From Xylogone sp. PMI_703 (Eukaryota > Ascomycota > Leotiomycetes): a stretch of 64,000 nucleotides of DNA. The stretch covers positions 3,596,001-3,660,000 of the forward strand of contig JAJTUQ010000002.1 in NCBI GenBank assembly GCA_021399445.1. Reading direction: 5' to 3'. The notes beneath the pieces are model-generated. The model saw nothing but the letters and a program-made list of their open reading frames with translations, searched no databases and was not told the DNA's origin. Made by a program: the position numbers and the translations under genes. Of this stretch, positions 22,149 through 32,079 are shown in pieces (positions within the stretch are counted from its first letter, which is position 1; each line of letters starts with the position of its first letter).

Positions 22149-23302
22149 GTTCTGAAGTCTTAAGTGATTTGATTCTTCCAAGGTGTTAGCGGTGGGGTTA
22201 CAGGTGCATATATTTCGGCGGGTTATTTCCTTTCTTAGAACTACAGGCATCATTTTCTATCCGACGGAGTTGTTTCTCTGGTTTTAGAGTTTCATCTACA
22301 CACATGTCTTAATTTTTTCTTAGCATTGGCGTTTAGAGAAGAGATTTCAGGTTCGATGATTTTGTTAATATAGACTTCCGAGGTATGCAACAGACTTTTT
22401 ATCTCCATACATGACAATTTTCCGATTTCACAGAGTTTCATTCCTGCGTCTGTGAAAAAATTAGTGAAAAAGCGGATGAGGAGGAAAGTGCAAGTTGACA
22501 CAGTAAGAAACCACCAACTCAGGCTGCGAGTTGCTTTCCAGCTGGTTTGTTGCTTGTTGGTCTTACGCATCACAGGGTAGTATCGATCTCAGGTCCGTGC
22601 CGCTCGGGGAGGCCCGCATAACATCTCCCCCTGACGTGTTGGTTGTTTCAATAGTTCGCAGACGAGGTGCATGATCTCGTATGCTACCTATTTTTCTTTG
22701 TTCTGGGCTCGAGATATAACTCTGTTGCTGCTGATATCAATAATCCTTCCAGTTGTCGGTGAGGCTGCAAAATGGAACCAAAGATGCGGTACCCTTTGGG
22801 CTGATAGGAATTTGGAGTTCATTCATCCTTAGGAGTTCCTAAGGCATCAGTTTCCGCATAATGGGTGCCCTGCATGTTGGTTCTTTGCTCTCCTTTTACG
22901 TATATGATGGGTGGGTGGCCTCGCTGTGCCGTGACTTTGTGCTTACAGTAAGCGACCTTCTATGCTCGTTTCGTAATTGGTTCATGGGTTTTATATTGAG
23001 CTTCGAAGTGAGTGGTTGAATGGAATCTTCATTGCTATTTTGGCATTCCGACGTTACACAGTTGGCAATGGGCTGAGAGATAACCGCCCTCATTGTCAGT
23101 GATGACGGCCAACTGTTGGTCTCCTAACAGGAGAGAAAACCAACTTTCTTACCTTCGCCATAGGCAACCAGTGGTAGCCTTTCCTATATATTGGAGAGAT
23201 ACACCCTTATGGTTAAGGACTGTCCAATATTTCAAGCGTCTTCAGACTCTTCGTAGCTTCAAGTTTTAGACTTTCCTCGGTGAACTGCTTTAAAGCCTAA
23301 TC
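22149..23302. other. Intergenic region
   Basis: This contains the 3' flank of the esterase and the promoter of the secreted hydrolase. A TATA-like CTATATATT lies at about 23184, some 120 bp before the ATG at 23303. I see no gene. Confidence 0.5.
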
Positions 23303-24544
23303 ATGACTCTCTCTTCTAATTCTCTCGTTCATTTCTTCTTTCCGTTAGCACAGATACTGGGCTCCCTATCCGTATCTGCTCTTCCTACAGCTTCTCAGTC
23401 TAGTTGCACTGATCTTACTATTCCCGTCTCCCTCAACGCTGAGAACACGGCTGTCCTCCCAGGTCTCGACATTCTCAATCTTACGGCTCTTTTGGATGCC
23501 ATCAATGATATTTCATTTACCGTACCGGTATCTGGTACCTGGAATATCGCTGCTACGTACTGCGAACCTGCTTGGTCGGTTGCAGCGACTACTCTTCAGA
23601 TTCTTGTCCACGGGGGTACTTATACCCGTTCTTACTGTGAGTTATCTTTCTGCTTCTTAGTTGTTAGAAATGTTGATCTCTAATTCTGAGATTTGGATTC
23701 AGGGGCTGGCGACGGTGGACCTATAGACGGATACAATGGAACCACGTATAGCTGGGTAGCTTATGCCTTATCACAAGGCCATGCAACTCTTGCAATAGAT
23801 AGACTTGGAAATGGCGATAGCGATCACCCTGATCCAGCTCAGGTTGTTCAGATACCTCTTCACGTCGAGACAATCCACGAGATAGTTCTCGCAGCTAGAG
23901 CTGGCAGTGCACCATTTCCACACAGCTTCCCAACCATCATCTACGTGGGCCATAGCGTGGGATCTATTGTCGGCAACCAATATAATGTCAAGTATCCCAC
24001 CGAAGTGGATGCTACTATCCTCACTGGATACTCAAGCCAACTCTCTCCTAGCATTTCACAAGGCGTGTTAGCCACAGAGCCTCTTCCAGCCGCCAAGGCT
24101 CAACCATCTCGCTATTCGAATCTGGCTCCAGGATACTTAGAGTTCACAGTCAAGAATGTAACGGAGCTAGCATTCTTTTACCCCGGAGGCTTCGATCCCA
24201 GCCTCTTCGACCTGGATTACTCTAGTCGAGGCACCGTCTCGACAGGCGAGGTCGTGACCCTCTTCACATCTATTGCTGAAGCGCCTGAGTATACTGCTCC
24301 TATCATGGTGATCACAGGTCAACACGACGCACTTATGTGTAGTAACAAGGATGACTTTACTCTTCCTCCGGATTGTGGTGCGCACGACACGGGCATGCTC
24401 GCACAGACGAAGGCGCTGTATCCAAATAGCGCGGACTATGAGTGGTATGCGCCTCCCGATTCAGGTCATTGCTGGCAATTGCATTATGACGCGTGGGACA
24501 CTTTTGGTGTTGCGCATAACTGGCTAGCTAAGAATGGGTTTTAG
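23303..24544 (+). CDS. Secreted alpha/beta hydrolase
   Basis: Two exons: 23303..23636 and 23703..24544 (66-nt intron, phase 1), giving 391 aa. The N-terminus has a signal-peptide-like segment (SLVHFFFPLAQILGSLSVSA) with likely cleavage near ALPTA. The mature part starts with a Cys-containing strand, and several N-x-S/T sites fit secretion. The hydrolase core has LVHGGTYTRSYW (oxyanion strand, interrupted by the intron), the nucleophile elbow GHSVGS (VGHSVGSIVGNQY), an acid loop with GQHDALM, and the late His in DSGHCWQLH. That is a complete Ser-Asp-His triad. The family is widespread in fungi with unassigned substrates (esterase- or peptidase-like). It is on the same strand as the esterase upstream, but the two are too far apart and too diverged to be a recent tandem copy. 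Confidence 0.9.
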
Positions 24545-25198
24545 AGAATGATTGGGTTGTGTTAGACGTTACTGTGACGCAGTAGGTAGGAATGTCTTAG
24601 AGGATCAATTTTGATAAATTCAGGCGCTTATATGCCATCAATAAATTTAGAATTAGAATTAATATAAAAGAAATATCATAAATTGCTTAGGAAGTCTTTC
24701 ATTACCAGCTATTAGTGCAACATGGATCTCTGCACGAAATTGAGGTCGCTGTGCCGTGCAAATGAGAAAAGAGTTCGGGCCACAACAGCTACCGCTTTCA
24801 CGATTCAGTGTGTCCTACATCTCTCCTAATATATTTTGGCTATGCACTATTAGGATTAGCTCCTCTTATCCTCCAGAAGCGAAAATTTTGACCTGACTGT
24901 TATACCATAACGGCGCTTTTTGCTGCTCCATTGTGAGAAAATGACTTCTTTGGGTATATATGGAACCCGCCAACTTCAATCGTCGTTATTTATGAGGCCC
25001 AAGCTCCAAGGCCCCACAGTGATGTTATTGATCTAACCATATTTAGCAAGGCTCCCAACTTACCTTGACAGGGGGCGTCGAGAGTCAGCACCGCGAATCG
25101 GCCAGACCGCGACATTGAAAGAAAAACAATCGCTCCAAATTCCATCCTCGACCAGCCCAGCCTTTTTCACCTCTCTGCGCTGATTAGAACTCGTCAAA
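24545..25198. other. Intergenic region
   Basis: The first 150 bp are very AT-rich (3' end of the hydrolase gene). The rest is the promoter and leader of the THO1-like gene. I see no gene or repeat. Confidence 0.5.
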
Positions 25199-26049
25199 AT
25201 GACCGACTATACACAACTCAAAGTTCCCGATCTTAAGAAACTACTGCAGGAACGGTCGTTACCAACTTCGGGGAACAAGGCGGACCTCATCGCACGGCTA
25301 CAAGAGAACGACAAGAAACCGGCAGACAGTGCTGGTAAGTCTTCATTCATTATCAGGCCATCATAATCGAAAGATTGATGCTAATTGACTCTATTTCATG
25401 GCATGTAGGGGCTGGTGAAGATGAGATAGATTGGGACGAAGAGGATAACAAAGCGACGACGGCTCCCGCTGCTGCAGCAGTCGCAGCTGGAGGTCAGGGA
25501 CGTGTTGCCAACCCTGTTGCAGTCCCTAACCAGAAGCTTGATGAAGATCCTGCAAAGACAAATGACCTTAAGGTCGCTGAGAAAGGTGCACCAGCCACTG
25601 AGCCTGCCGAGGCTGCCAGCAGTGCTGAGGATGCTTCTAAACCCGCCAAGGAAGCGGCTCCAGAAGCACCAAAGCAAGATTTCAGTATTGGTCTTGGGGA
25701 GACGGATGCTGAGAAAGAGGCAAGGAAACGCGAGGAAAGAGCCAAGCGGTTTGGCATAGTTACTGATGATGAGACAAAGAAGCGGGAAGAGCGGGCCAAG
25801 AAATTCGGACTGGATTCCAAGGAGACCATTGTCAAGGGATTGGATGCTGCACTTCCAGAACGGAGACCAAAGCGTGGCAGAGAGGGCAGGCAGGGGGGTA
25901 GAGATGCAAAGAGACAAACACCAGATCGCAAGGCGGAGCCAGCGAAAAAGGACTCGAAGCCGGTTAAGAAGCCCCTAAGTAAAATTACAGATGATCCATC
26001 CGAGAAAGCGAAGGCAGAAGCGCGTGCAAAGAGGTTTGCTGTCGCTTGA
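25199..26049 (+). CDS. THO1: SAP-domain mRNP protein, Tho1/SARNP (MOS11) type
   Basis: Two exons: 25199..25334 and 25409..26049 (74-nt intron, phase 1), giving 258 aa. An N-terminal SAP module (YTQLKVPDLKKLLQERSL, then NKADLIARLQ; residues about 4-40) is followed by an acidic stretch (EDEIDWDEEDN) and an Ala/Pro/Glu-rich linker. The C-terminal part has three copies of an ER(A/R)KRFG-like motif (EERAKRFG, EERAKKFG, EARAKRFAVA), typical of the Tho1/MOS11 C-terminal region. In yeast and animals these proteins bind RNA and the UAP56/Sub2 helicase in transcription-coupled mRNA export. The length is close to that of the family (about 210-260 aa). The RG-rich patch RPKRGREGRQGGRD may bind RNA. Confidence 0.93.
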
Positions 26050-26586
26050 GGACACGATGCATGATTTTACGAGAGGAAAATATAATTTGCATAATCTTTT
26101 TTAACGGCTGCGCCCAAATCACTTCTGTATACTAGTACCATACAACGAAATATGTTCAATCGCGCCTCTCGAACTTCAATGTTTCTTATCATGGATACTG
26201 GCGCAGATCATTGCTTTACAGATTTTCTTATTCTGTGGTGTGGCTACAAGTCGACTTCGTTTCTTCAGAGGCGACTGTATTGCCGGAATCGAGGGTTGAA
26301 AGATAATCTATCCAGTGAACATGGGCGCTTTTTCTCGGTATCCAGTCCACTTAAGACGAGGTTGACGCCTCCTAATGAGCCCGCGTTATCTTGAAAATAG
26401 TGACAAAGTAAGAAGTGCTTGCGCAACAGGGGTTAGGGAAATTCCTGGATACGTGGCTCTTCCTTTCCGTCTGCAAATGAACGTTGAGAGATGGTATCCG
26501 GGCATCTCATAGGACAATAGCCATTCTCCTCGCATCAAATCGATGCTATGTATGACCTGTCAAACAGCCAGTAATCTTCTTGATCG

Positions 26587-27230
26587 TTGGATCTGATAGA
26601 CCCGGAGGAAGGAAGAGATTTACTTGAGAAAATAAAGACTTTGCACGAAATATTATACAAGATATGCCAAACATCTACTTACTACTCAGCCTCTTTTTGG
26701 CAACCGGGAAAGAGTAAGCAATACCAACCAATGTTCGAAACCATCCTGATTGCAGGAATAGTGCTACGGGGCATGAAAAGATGGTCAATAGATGACAGGT
26801 CCATCATTTACAGAACTGTGAATTTGGACCTGTTTTTAGACCTGAGCCGGATACGTACCGTCTGGGGGAAAGCTCATGGCGTATTGGGTCTCTACAATAA
26901 GCTGCATGAATCAGAAGGCTCACCAACGCTTGATAGAAGATATGACTGGAGAATGAGTTGTTATTGGCTTGAAGTGATAGTATATTATTCTCCTTTCTAG
27001 ACAACCTCTATGCATCGGGATATCCAGACACACTCAACACGACACGGAATGTCTTTAAACGGAATTTTACGTTAGATCCAATAATAGACAAAAAGTCGAA
27101 GCAGGGATCCTGCTTGATTGTTTTATTCCCGTCTCATCCACCTGACACTAGGTCATCACAGCAATCTGTAGGAGTAAGCAATATTTACTTCCATATGGTC
27201 ACTAACTCTCTTGGACATAGCCCCTGATGT
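26587..27230 (+). pseudogene. Possible broken gene fragment of unknown family
   Basis: An open frame from 26587 to 27000 has protein-like composition (for example LLEKIKTLHEILYKICQT, FETILIAGIVLRGMKRW) but lacks an ATG at its start. A stop codon sits immediately upstream in frame. After its TAG, another frame stays open from 27000 to about 27229 (NLYASGYPDTLNTTRNVFKR), shifted relative to the first. No intron of usable length joins the two. I read it as a frameshifted remnant or as internal exons of a gene I cannot complete. Chance is also possible. Confidence 0.25.
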
Positions 27231-28351
27231 AAGCTAACTCCCCTGTTAGTGATAATCTCCTTCCGAACTCGCAAACTTGCATCGCCAGACGACATGATAT
27301 AGCGGTGCAATAGACTTTCAGGACATGAAACCCTTAGGAAACATCCAAGTGCTTGCTCTAGCAGATCTTCATGGATCTATAATCTCTTTTCGCCTGCTTG
27401 CTGGGCTCTAGTAATCCCGCATCGTGTGCTCTTCCTCAGAATTCTAGTTTCAACTTTCCCACATATCTACATTCTCTTGAATTGCCCTGCCATTATCAAT
27501 TGCTTTCAAACAGATCGAACTGTCAATCCTGACAGCAGAGAGCAGTTACATGTTTATGCGCGATCGGTTCTAGTGGTACCTCAGAGTATTAGAAGTACAG
27601 AGAAAGAGATGATCCCGGGTCTCCTCCATCCCTTTCAATCTTGAGCAGAGCACTGCCTTTCTCAAGTAAAACGCCTACTGAAATCACGCTACCCGTTGTA
27701 GCATCGCACAGCATGGGCCCAGGCTGAAATTTACAGTCCACTGCAACGTAGTCGGAATCGTCTTACTGGCCATCTGGAGTTTCCGTTTTGATATCTGGAG
27801 ACGCACATGCCCTCTTCCAGGCTCACGCAGTCCATAAAGAACGTGATTAGTGAGTTTGTATGCATAAATCTATCTGGAAGACATTTCAGGCATTCAATGT
27901 ACTCACTTACGGGTAGAAGAGGTAGTTCGTGACTGTAATTAGCATGTAGCAACTAACTCCGTGCATATCATATCTCTCGCCGTTGTGTTTTTGAGCATAT
28001 AAAGCCCCTGAACGCACGGGATGGCTCCTTTTTTGTGCCGACTAATGCTGGCGACACGACCGATTTGCATTTTCGGTCTTGATGCGGCTAGCTAGACTAG
28101 TTGAAGTTAAACATACCATGGATATATCTGGCTAATATCGAGTTATTAAATATTTTAACATAGCTACTCCAGCTCTTCCGCAACTTGAGATAGATGCACT
28201 GCGGCAGTGTTGAAGCACTCCACTAACGGAATAGTAGCACTGCCACTCTTGGAATCCAAGTCCATGGACGACATCTATTTGTCACATTAGAGGATGTCAG
28301 TTTAAGTATACAATCAGCTACATACGGTTAGTAGATTTGCTGAGCTTTGGC

Positions 28352-28387
28352 AGAAGAAGAAGAAGAAGAAGAAGAAGAAGAAGAAGA
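28352..28387. repeat. (AGA)12 microsatellite
   Basis: A perfect 36-bp trinucleotide run within the AT-rich gene-poor segment. It would read as poly-Arg or poly-Lys in two frames, but no gene contains it. Confidence 0.95.
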
Positions 28388-28499
28388 TCTTTGCCTGTCG
28401 TGGATTGTCAACCCCTCCAGATTTCATTATACATCAGAAGATGTCTTTCAAACATCCTGGCTTGCGTCTGTGACTGTTGTGTTGATGATCCCAGTCTCT

Positions 28500-29790
28500 T
28501 ATTGCGTGTTCAGGTGAAGCTCAATAGCTTTTATCACAGACCACCTGGTTTTTATCCTGCGTGACGAGTGCCTAGCTTTTCTCTCAGTTAGATGTATATC
28601 CTCAAGGAATGCCTGATGATATAACTTACTGGCCAACTGCTCTATCCAATGGTGATTCATCGCTACAGATCCAGCCAAGGAACTCGGTATATTCTGCATT
28701 CTGGACATAGCGGGCTGAGATTCCAGGGAGAACCTAGTACGATCTTTGTTTGGAAGAGCAATTTCCATCACGGAAGAGTGTTCATAAACTATGAGAATTG
28801 CTCTGTTCTATCACATAGCAAAGCGCAACTGGCACTAGAAACATACTTGTAGAAGATAAACAGAGCAAGTCCTCAAACGTTAGATGTGTGAATCAGCGGG
28901 CATACCTTATCTGCAGAACCTGCGATGTAAGCCATCTTCTCTAACGGAGAAATTGTGGATGGTTCACTCATTTCAAGTTTACCGGACAGGATCCCATGTG
29001 AGTTGGGGAAATGAAGATTGTGAGAGAACCTTTGACTCGGAGAATCCAATCAGTTAGTCTCAAAAAGAACCACTGTTGCTGTGTGAGCTTCTCGAAGTCA
29101 TGCGTAACAGTGGTAATAACTTCACTCTCATTAGCTTTACCCCATTGGTATTCAATTGTATCACCCCTGGCCCATAGAGACACATGGTTGCGGTACTACT
29201 GATGGGCCAGTCCATCGTGCAGCGTTCCCACGCAGTTTTGTCTGACGGAGTTATTTAGGCAAGACTAGCATGAGGTCCATTCCTCGATCCATGGTCTGCC
29301 ATGAAGATAATATGCGTTATGCCAGGAGGATTATTGGGACGTACAGGCATCCCAAAATGATGTAAGATTCGTTCATCCCAAAGGACAATCGTCATCGGCC
29401 GCCCAATATTCTCCAAGAGTCAGGCCAGGACAGAGATCCAGCCAGATAGCAAAGACAATATTAAGCAGCCAGCTACGAGATAAGGACTAGGGCCATATGA
29501 GCTAGGAACCCCGCTCTGAACGTGCCTGACTCATTCACTCGATAAAATGATGGTTATGCCTACGTATATCTTGAACTGGTGTTCGATGCAGCCCTTGGAA
29601 ATTATTGCCGAGGTACTGCTGTCCAAGCCATAGTCACTCAAGTTCAGATGCCCTCATGGTTCCGACTTGAACAGCACTTGAAGATAGGGGAGCTGGTCTC
29701 AAGTAGTCTTGGACGCTCACGTTTCATTTCGTGGTATCCCCGGGGCCAGACGACGAATGGTATTGTTGACCCAGCCATGATATTCCATTG
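28500..29790 (-). pseudogene. Possible decayed gene on the minus strand
   Basis: Several protein-like stretches follow each other on the minus strand but are separated by stops and shifts. They include MAGSTIPFVVWPRGYHEMKR (about 29776 down), MTIVLWDERILHHFGMPV (about 29393 down), GDTIEYQWGKANESEVITT (about 29166 down) and MSRMQNIPSSLAGSVAMNHH (about 28711 down). No set of canonical introns gives one continuous reading frame that I could find. I do not recognise the family. It may be a remnant, or unrelated chance frames. Confidence 0.2.
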
Positions 29791-30617
29791 TATATATCTT
29801 TTAGGAATCAATGTGACTACTGGACTTCGATTCAGCTAGGCTAAGGTATATTGCCCTACAAGTGCTGAAGAACTAGTTTGTATTGGAGTGACGGCTGAGA
29901 AGATGGAGGTTGGGGTTTGCAACGACCCTTTATATATGCGTGTCTTGGTTGAATTCACCACTGGCCCCTATTCACTATGGGGAACATAGCTACCTATTTA
30001 GGGATATTAGATCGACTATATATATTCCAATCACATTGAATAAAATTTAGCAGGTGAATATCTGTAGCTATATGAGGATAGATACCATTCACCAATAAGT
30101 GAGTATAATACGCCCACAGAGAGCACAAGTACGGTGAATAAGAAGGAAATCATTCTTTTTATAATGCTTGGTGAATTGAGTAAAGTATATCGGAGTGGAA
30201 AATATAGTTCAATTGAGGATCCATAACACGGATGAGAATACAACAAAGTGAATTAAAGCGTATCTAACTGATGAGAATTACGGAGAACTATGAATTAGCT
30301 TAGACACAAATCATAACATAAGTGTAATGAAATCACTGGGACTGCCATGATTGAATTAATTTCTGCGAGTTCAGAAATAGATATAATAACGTAGAGAGAA
30401 TTATTATACGAGAGTAGGCAGAATAGTGATACTGCAAAAGGTCAGCCCTTTAAAATGTGCAATGGCTACTTAGCTCTCATATTATCAGAGTTTGGGAAAA
30501 TAAGGATATGCAATAGAACAATTCTTCTGTGGCATTCTTTAGGGCTAAAACTAGGTGTCTTCAAGTCTTCATACTTCTGGCTTGTTTCCAGTAATCTCAT
30601 CCATGAGGCCCGTCTCA

Positions 30618-31136
30618 CTACTTTCCATAAGCCCTAATTTTGGCTTGTGCTTCATCTCTGGCTATGATCTTCTCGAGCCTCTCGAGCTCTTGTGCGATTT
30701 CTGCATCAGTTATTATAGACATTGCTTTATAGGATGCATGATCCTCTTTCAAAGCATTTATTTGCGTTCGGTTTTCCTCGAGGATTTTACAGAGCTCCTC
30801 GTTTTTCGCAGAAATGATACTCAGTTGGTCTGTGTTTTGCATCTTCTCTTCTGCTTTCATTCGAAGCAGCTGGTTCTCGGCAAGTTCTCCAACTTGTGTA
30901 TGGAGAGAATCCATCATTGCTCGTGTGTTCCCCGCCAAATTCTCGTTCATATTTTTTTGCTTCAGAATCCCCGTCAACTGCTTGTTAAGTCTCTGGTTCT
31001 CTTCCTCAAGATCCTGGATATATTTCCACATACTCATTCTGCTGTAAAAGTGGGCTGAGGTGGCGTCTTGTTTGAGAGCTATAATCTTTCCTGTAAAAGG
31101 AGGGGCTCGGATGAGCGGAAGGTGATATTTAAACAT
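30618..31136 (-). CDS. Coiled-coil hypothetical protein
   Basis: A single-exon frame of 172 codons runs from ATG 31136 to TAA 30618. Alternative ATGs at 31037 and 31031 mark where the coiled coil begins (MSMWKYIQDLEEENQRLNKQ). From there almost the whole protein shows heptad-like Leu/Ile spacing with many Glu, Lys and Gln (LHTQVGELAENQLLRMKAEE, ISAKNEELCKILEENRTQIN, IAQELERLEKIIARDEAQAK). The first 33 residues are not coiled-coil-like and may be leader or a misread start. Such regular composition is unlikely by chance in AT-rich DNA, so I consider it a real or recently real gene. It stands alone between two gene deserts. The family is unknown. Confidence 0.6.
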   Translation of the reverse strand: MFKYHLPLIRAPPFTGKIIALKQDATSAHFYSRMSMWKYIQDLEEENQRLNKQLTGILKQKNMNENLAGNTRAMMDSLHTQVGELAENQLLRMKAEEKMQNTDQLSIISAKNEELCKILEENRTQINALKEDHASYKAMSIITDAEIAQELERLEKIIARDEAQAKIRAYGK

Positions 31137-31845
31137 CGTGCTACGAGAGTATTACTCGGAATATGGAAGCAGCCAGAAAACAGCAGAAATCCATGGTCCT
31201 GAGAGAAACACTCAGGGGCTACTAGACACGTAACAAAATCATGTATGTTCTAGTATGGTTAACAAAAAAACAAAGAGGCATATAGAAAGCGGAAATTTGT
31301 ACTGTTCATTTTTCTACAGTAGATGTCTTAAAGCGAGACATAACTGACTCGTAAGAACGCCTTTAAGCCCTGTTTCAACGGGTTTGTAAAAGAAAGCATA
31401 TTTCTTGTGAAAGCGAGAAAAGAACGCCTCATGGAAAGATGGAAGGGCGAAATGGAAACAAAAAAGCAAAGTCGTATGGCGCAAGCGGCCAAAAGGATGC
31501 GATTTGATCGCGATAAATAAAAGCAATATAAACATCTGTTCGCAGCATATTAGACGATGCAGCGCCATGACATGAAGCGCCAGTGGTTTTCAGGAACTGT
31601 GGGATTGGCTTCTGCTGTGGGCACCGAGACCGTGGCTCACTTGAGTCAACTCACGCAGACGAATATTCTGCTACCGCAAAGATCCAGACATACTGGTTGT
31701 ATGAGGTTTTTAGTTGCTATTGTACCGGTATGTATGGCCTGATTTCAGTAACATTGCGCCTATGTAGTAGTATGGTTGCGGGGAAGTGAAAATTTGAGGC
31801 TTGAAGTTACCTGCCACACTGCGAAGTATTTCCGAGCTTTCGAGT

Positions 31846-31880
31846 CCAACACCAACAACACCAACCCCAACACCAACATC
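31846..31880. repeat. CCAACA-type short tandem repeat
   Basis: Irregular CCAACA/CCAAC units run head to tail over 35 bp. A TACCT...AGGTA inverted pair lies just after the run (about 31880-31901). Confidence 0.75.
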
Positions 31881-31986
31881 TACCTGCTTTTTGGGTAGGT
31901 AATAGATGAAACTTACCTACCAGAGACCCCTAAATTTACTCATCACATTTAACTACCTCGCAGCCATCACAGTCGTATGAACCAGA

Positions 31987-32079
31987 TGTTGGATTGCATG
32001 GTACGGTGCAGTACGCCGTTATTAGAGCAGAACTCCTTATGTCCTGCATGCATTTTATGCAGGGTCTCGCAATCCAACA
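31987..32079. repeat. Fold-back element with 11-bp perfect terminal inverted repeats and inner hairpin
   Basis: TGTTGGATTGC (31987-31997) and its exact complement GCAATCCAACA (32069-32079) enclose 71 bp. Inside is a second perfect stem, CCTGCAT (32043-32049) with ATGCAGG (32057-32063), around a 7-nt loop. No target-site duplication is obvious. It could be a tiny MITE-like remnant, a structured RNA or chance. Confidence 0.5.

Larger units (their letters stand above)
26050..30617. other. AT-rich gene-poor region with possible gene remnants
   Basis: This 4.6 kb has no intact gene that I can support. Protein-like but broken frames occur on + (26587-27230) and on - (28500-29790) and are listed separately. 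The stretch at 29990-30450 is very AT-rich and non-coding. A (AGA)12 microsatellite is at 28352-28387. The mixture of decayed frames and AT-rich DNA suggests an old, unconstrained segment, possibly affected by repeat-induced point mutation. I cannot measure that here. Confidence 0.5.
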
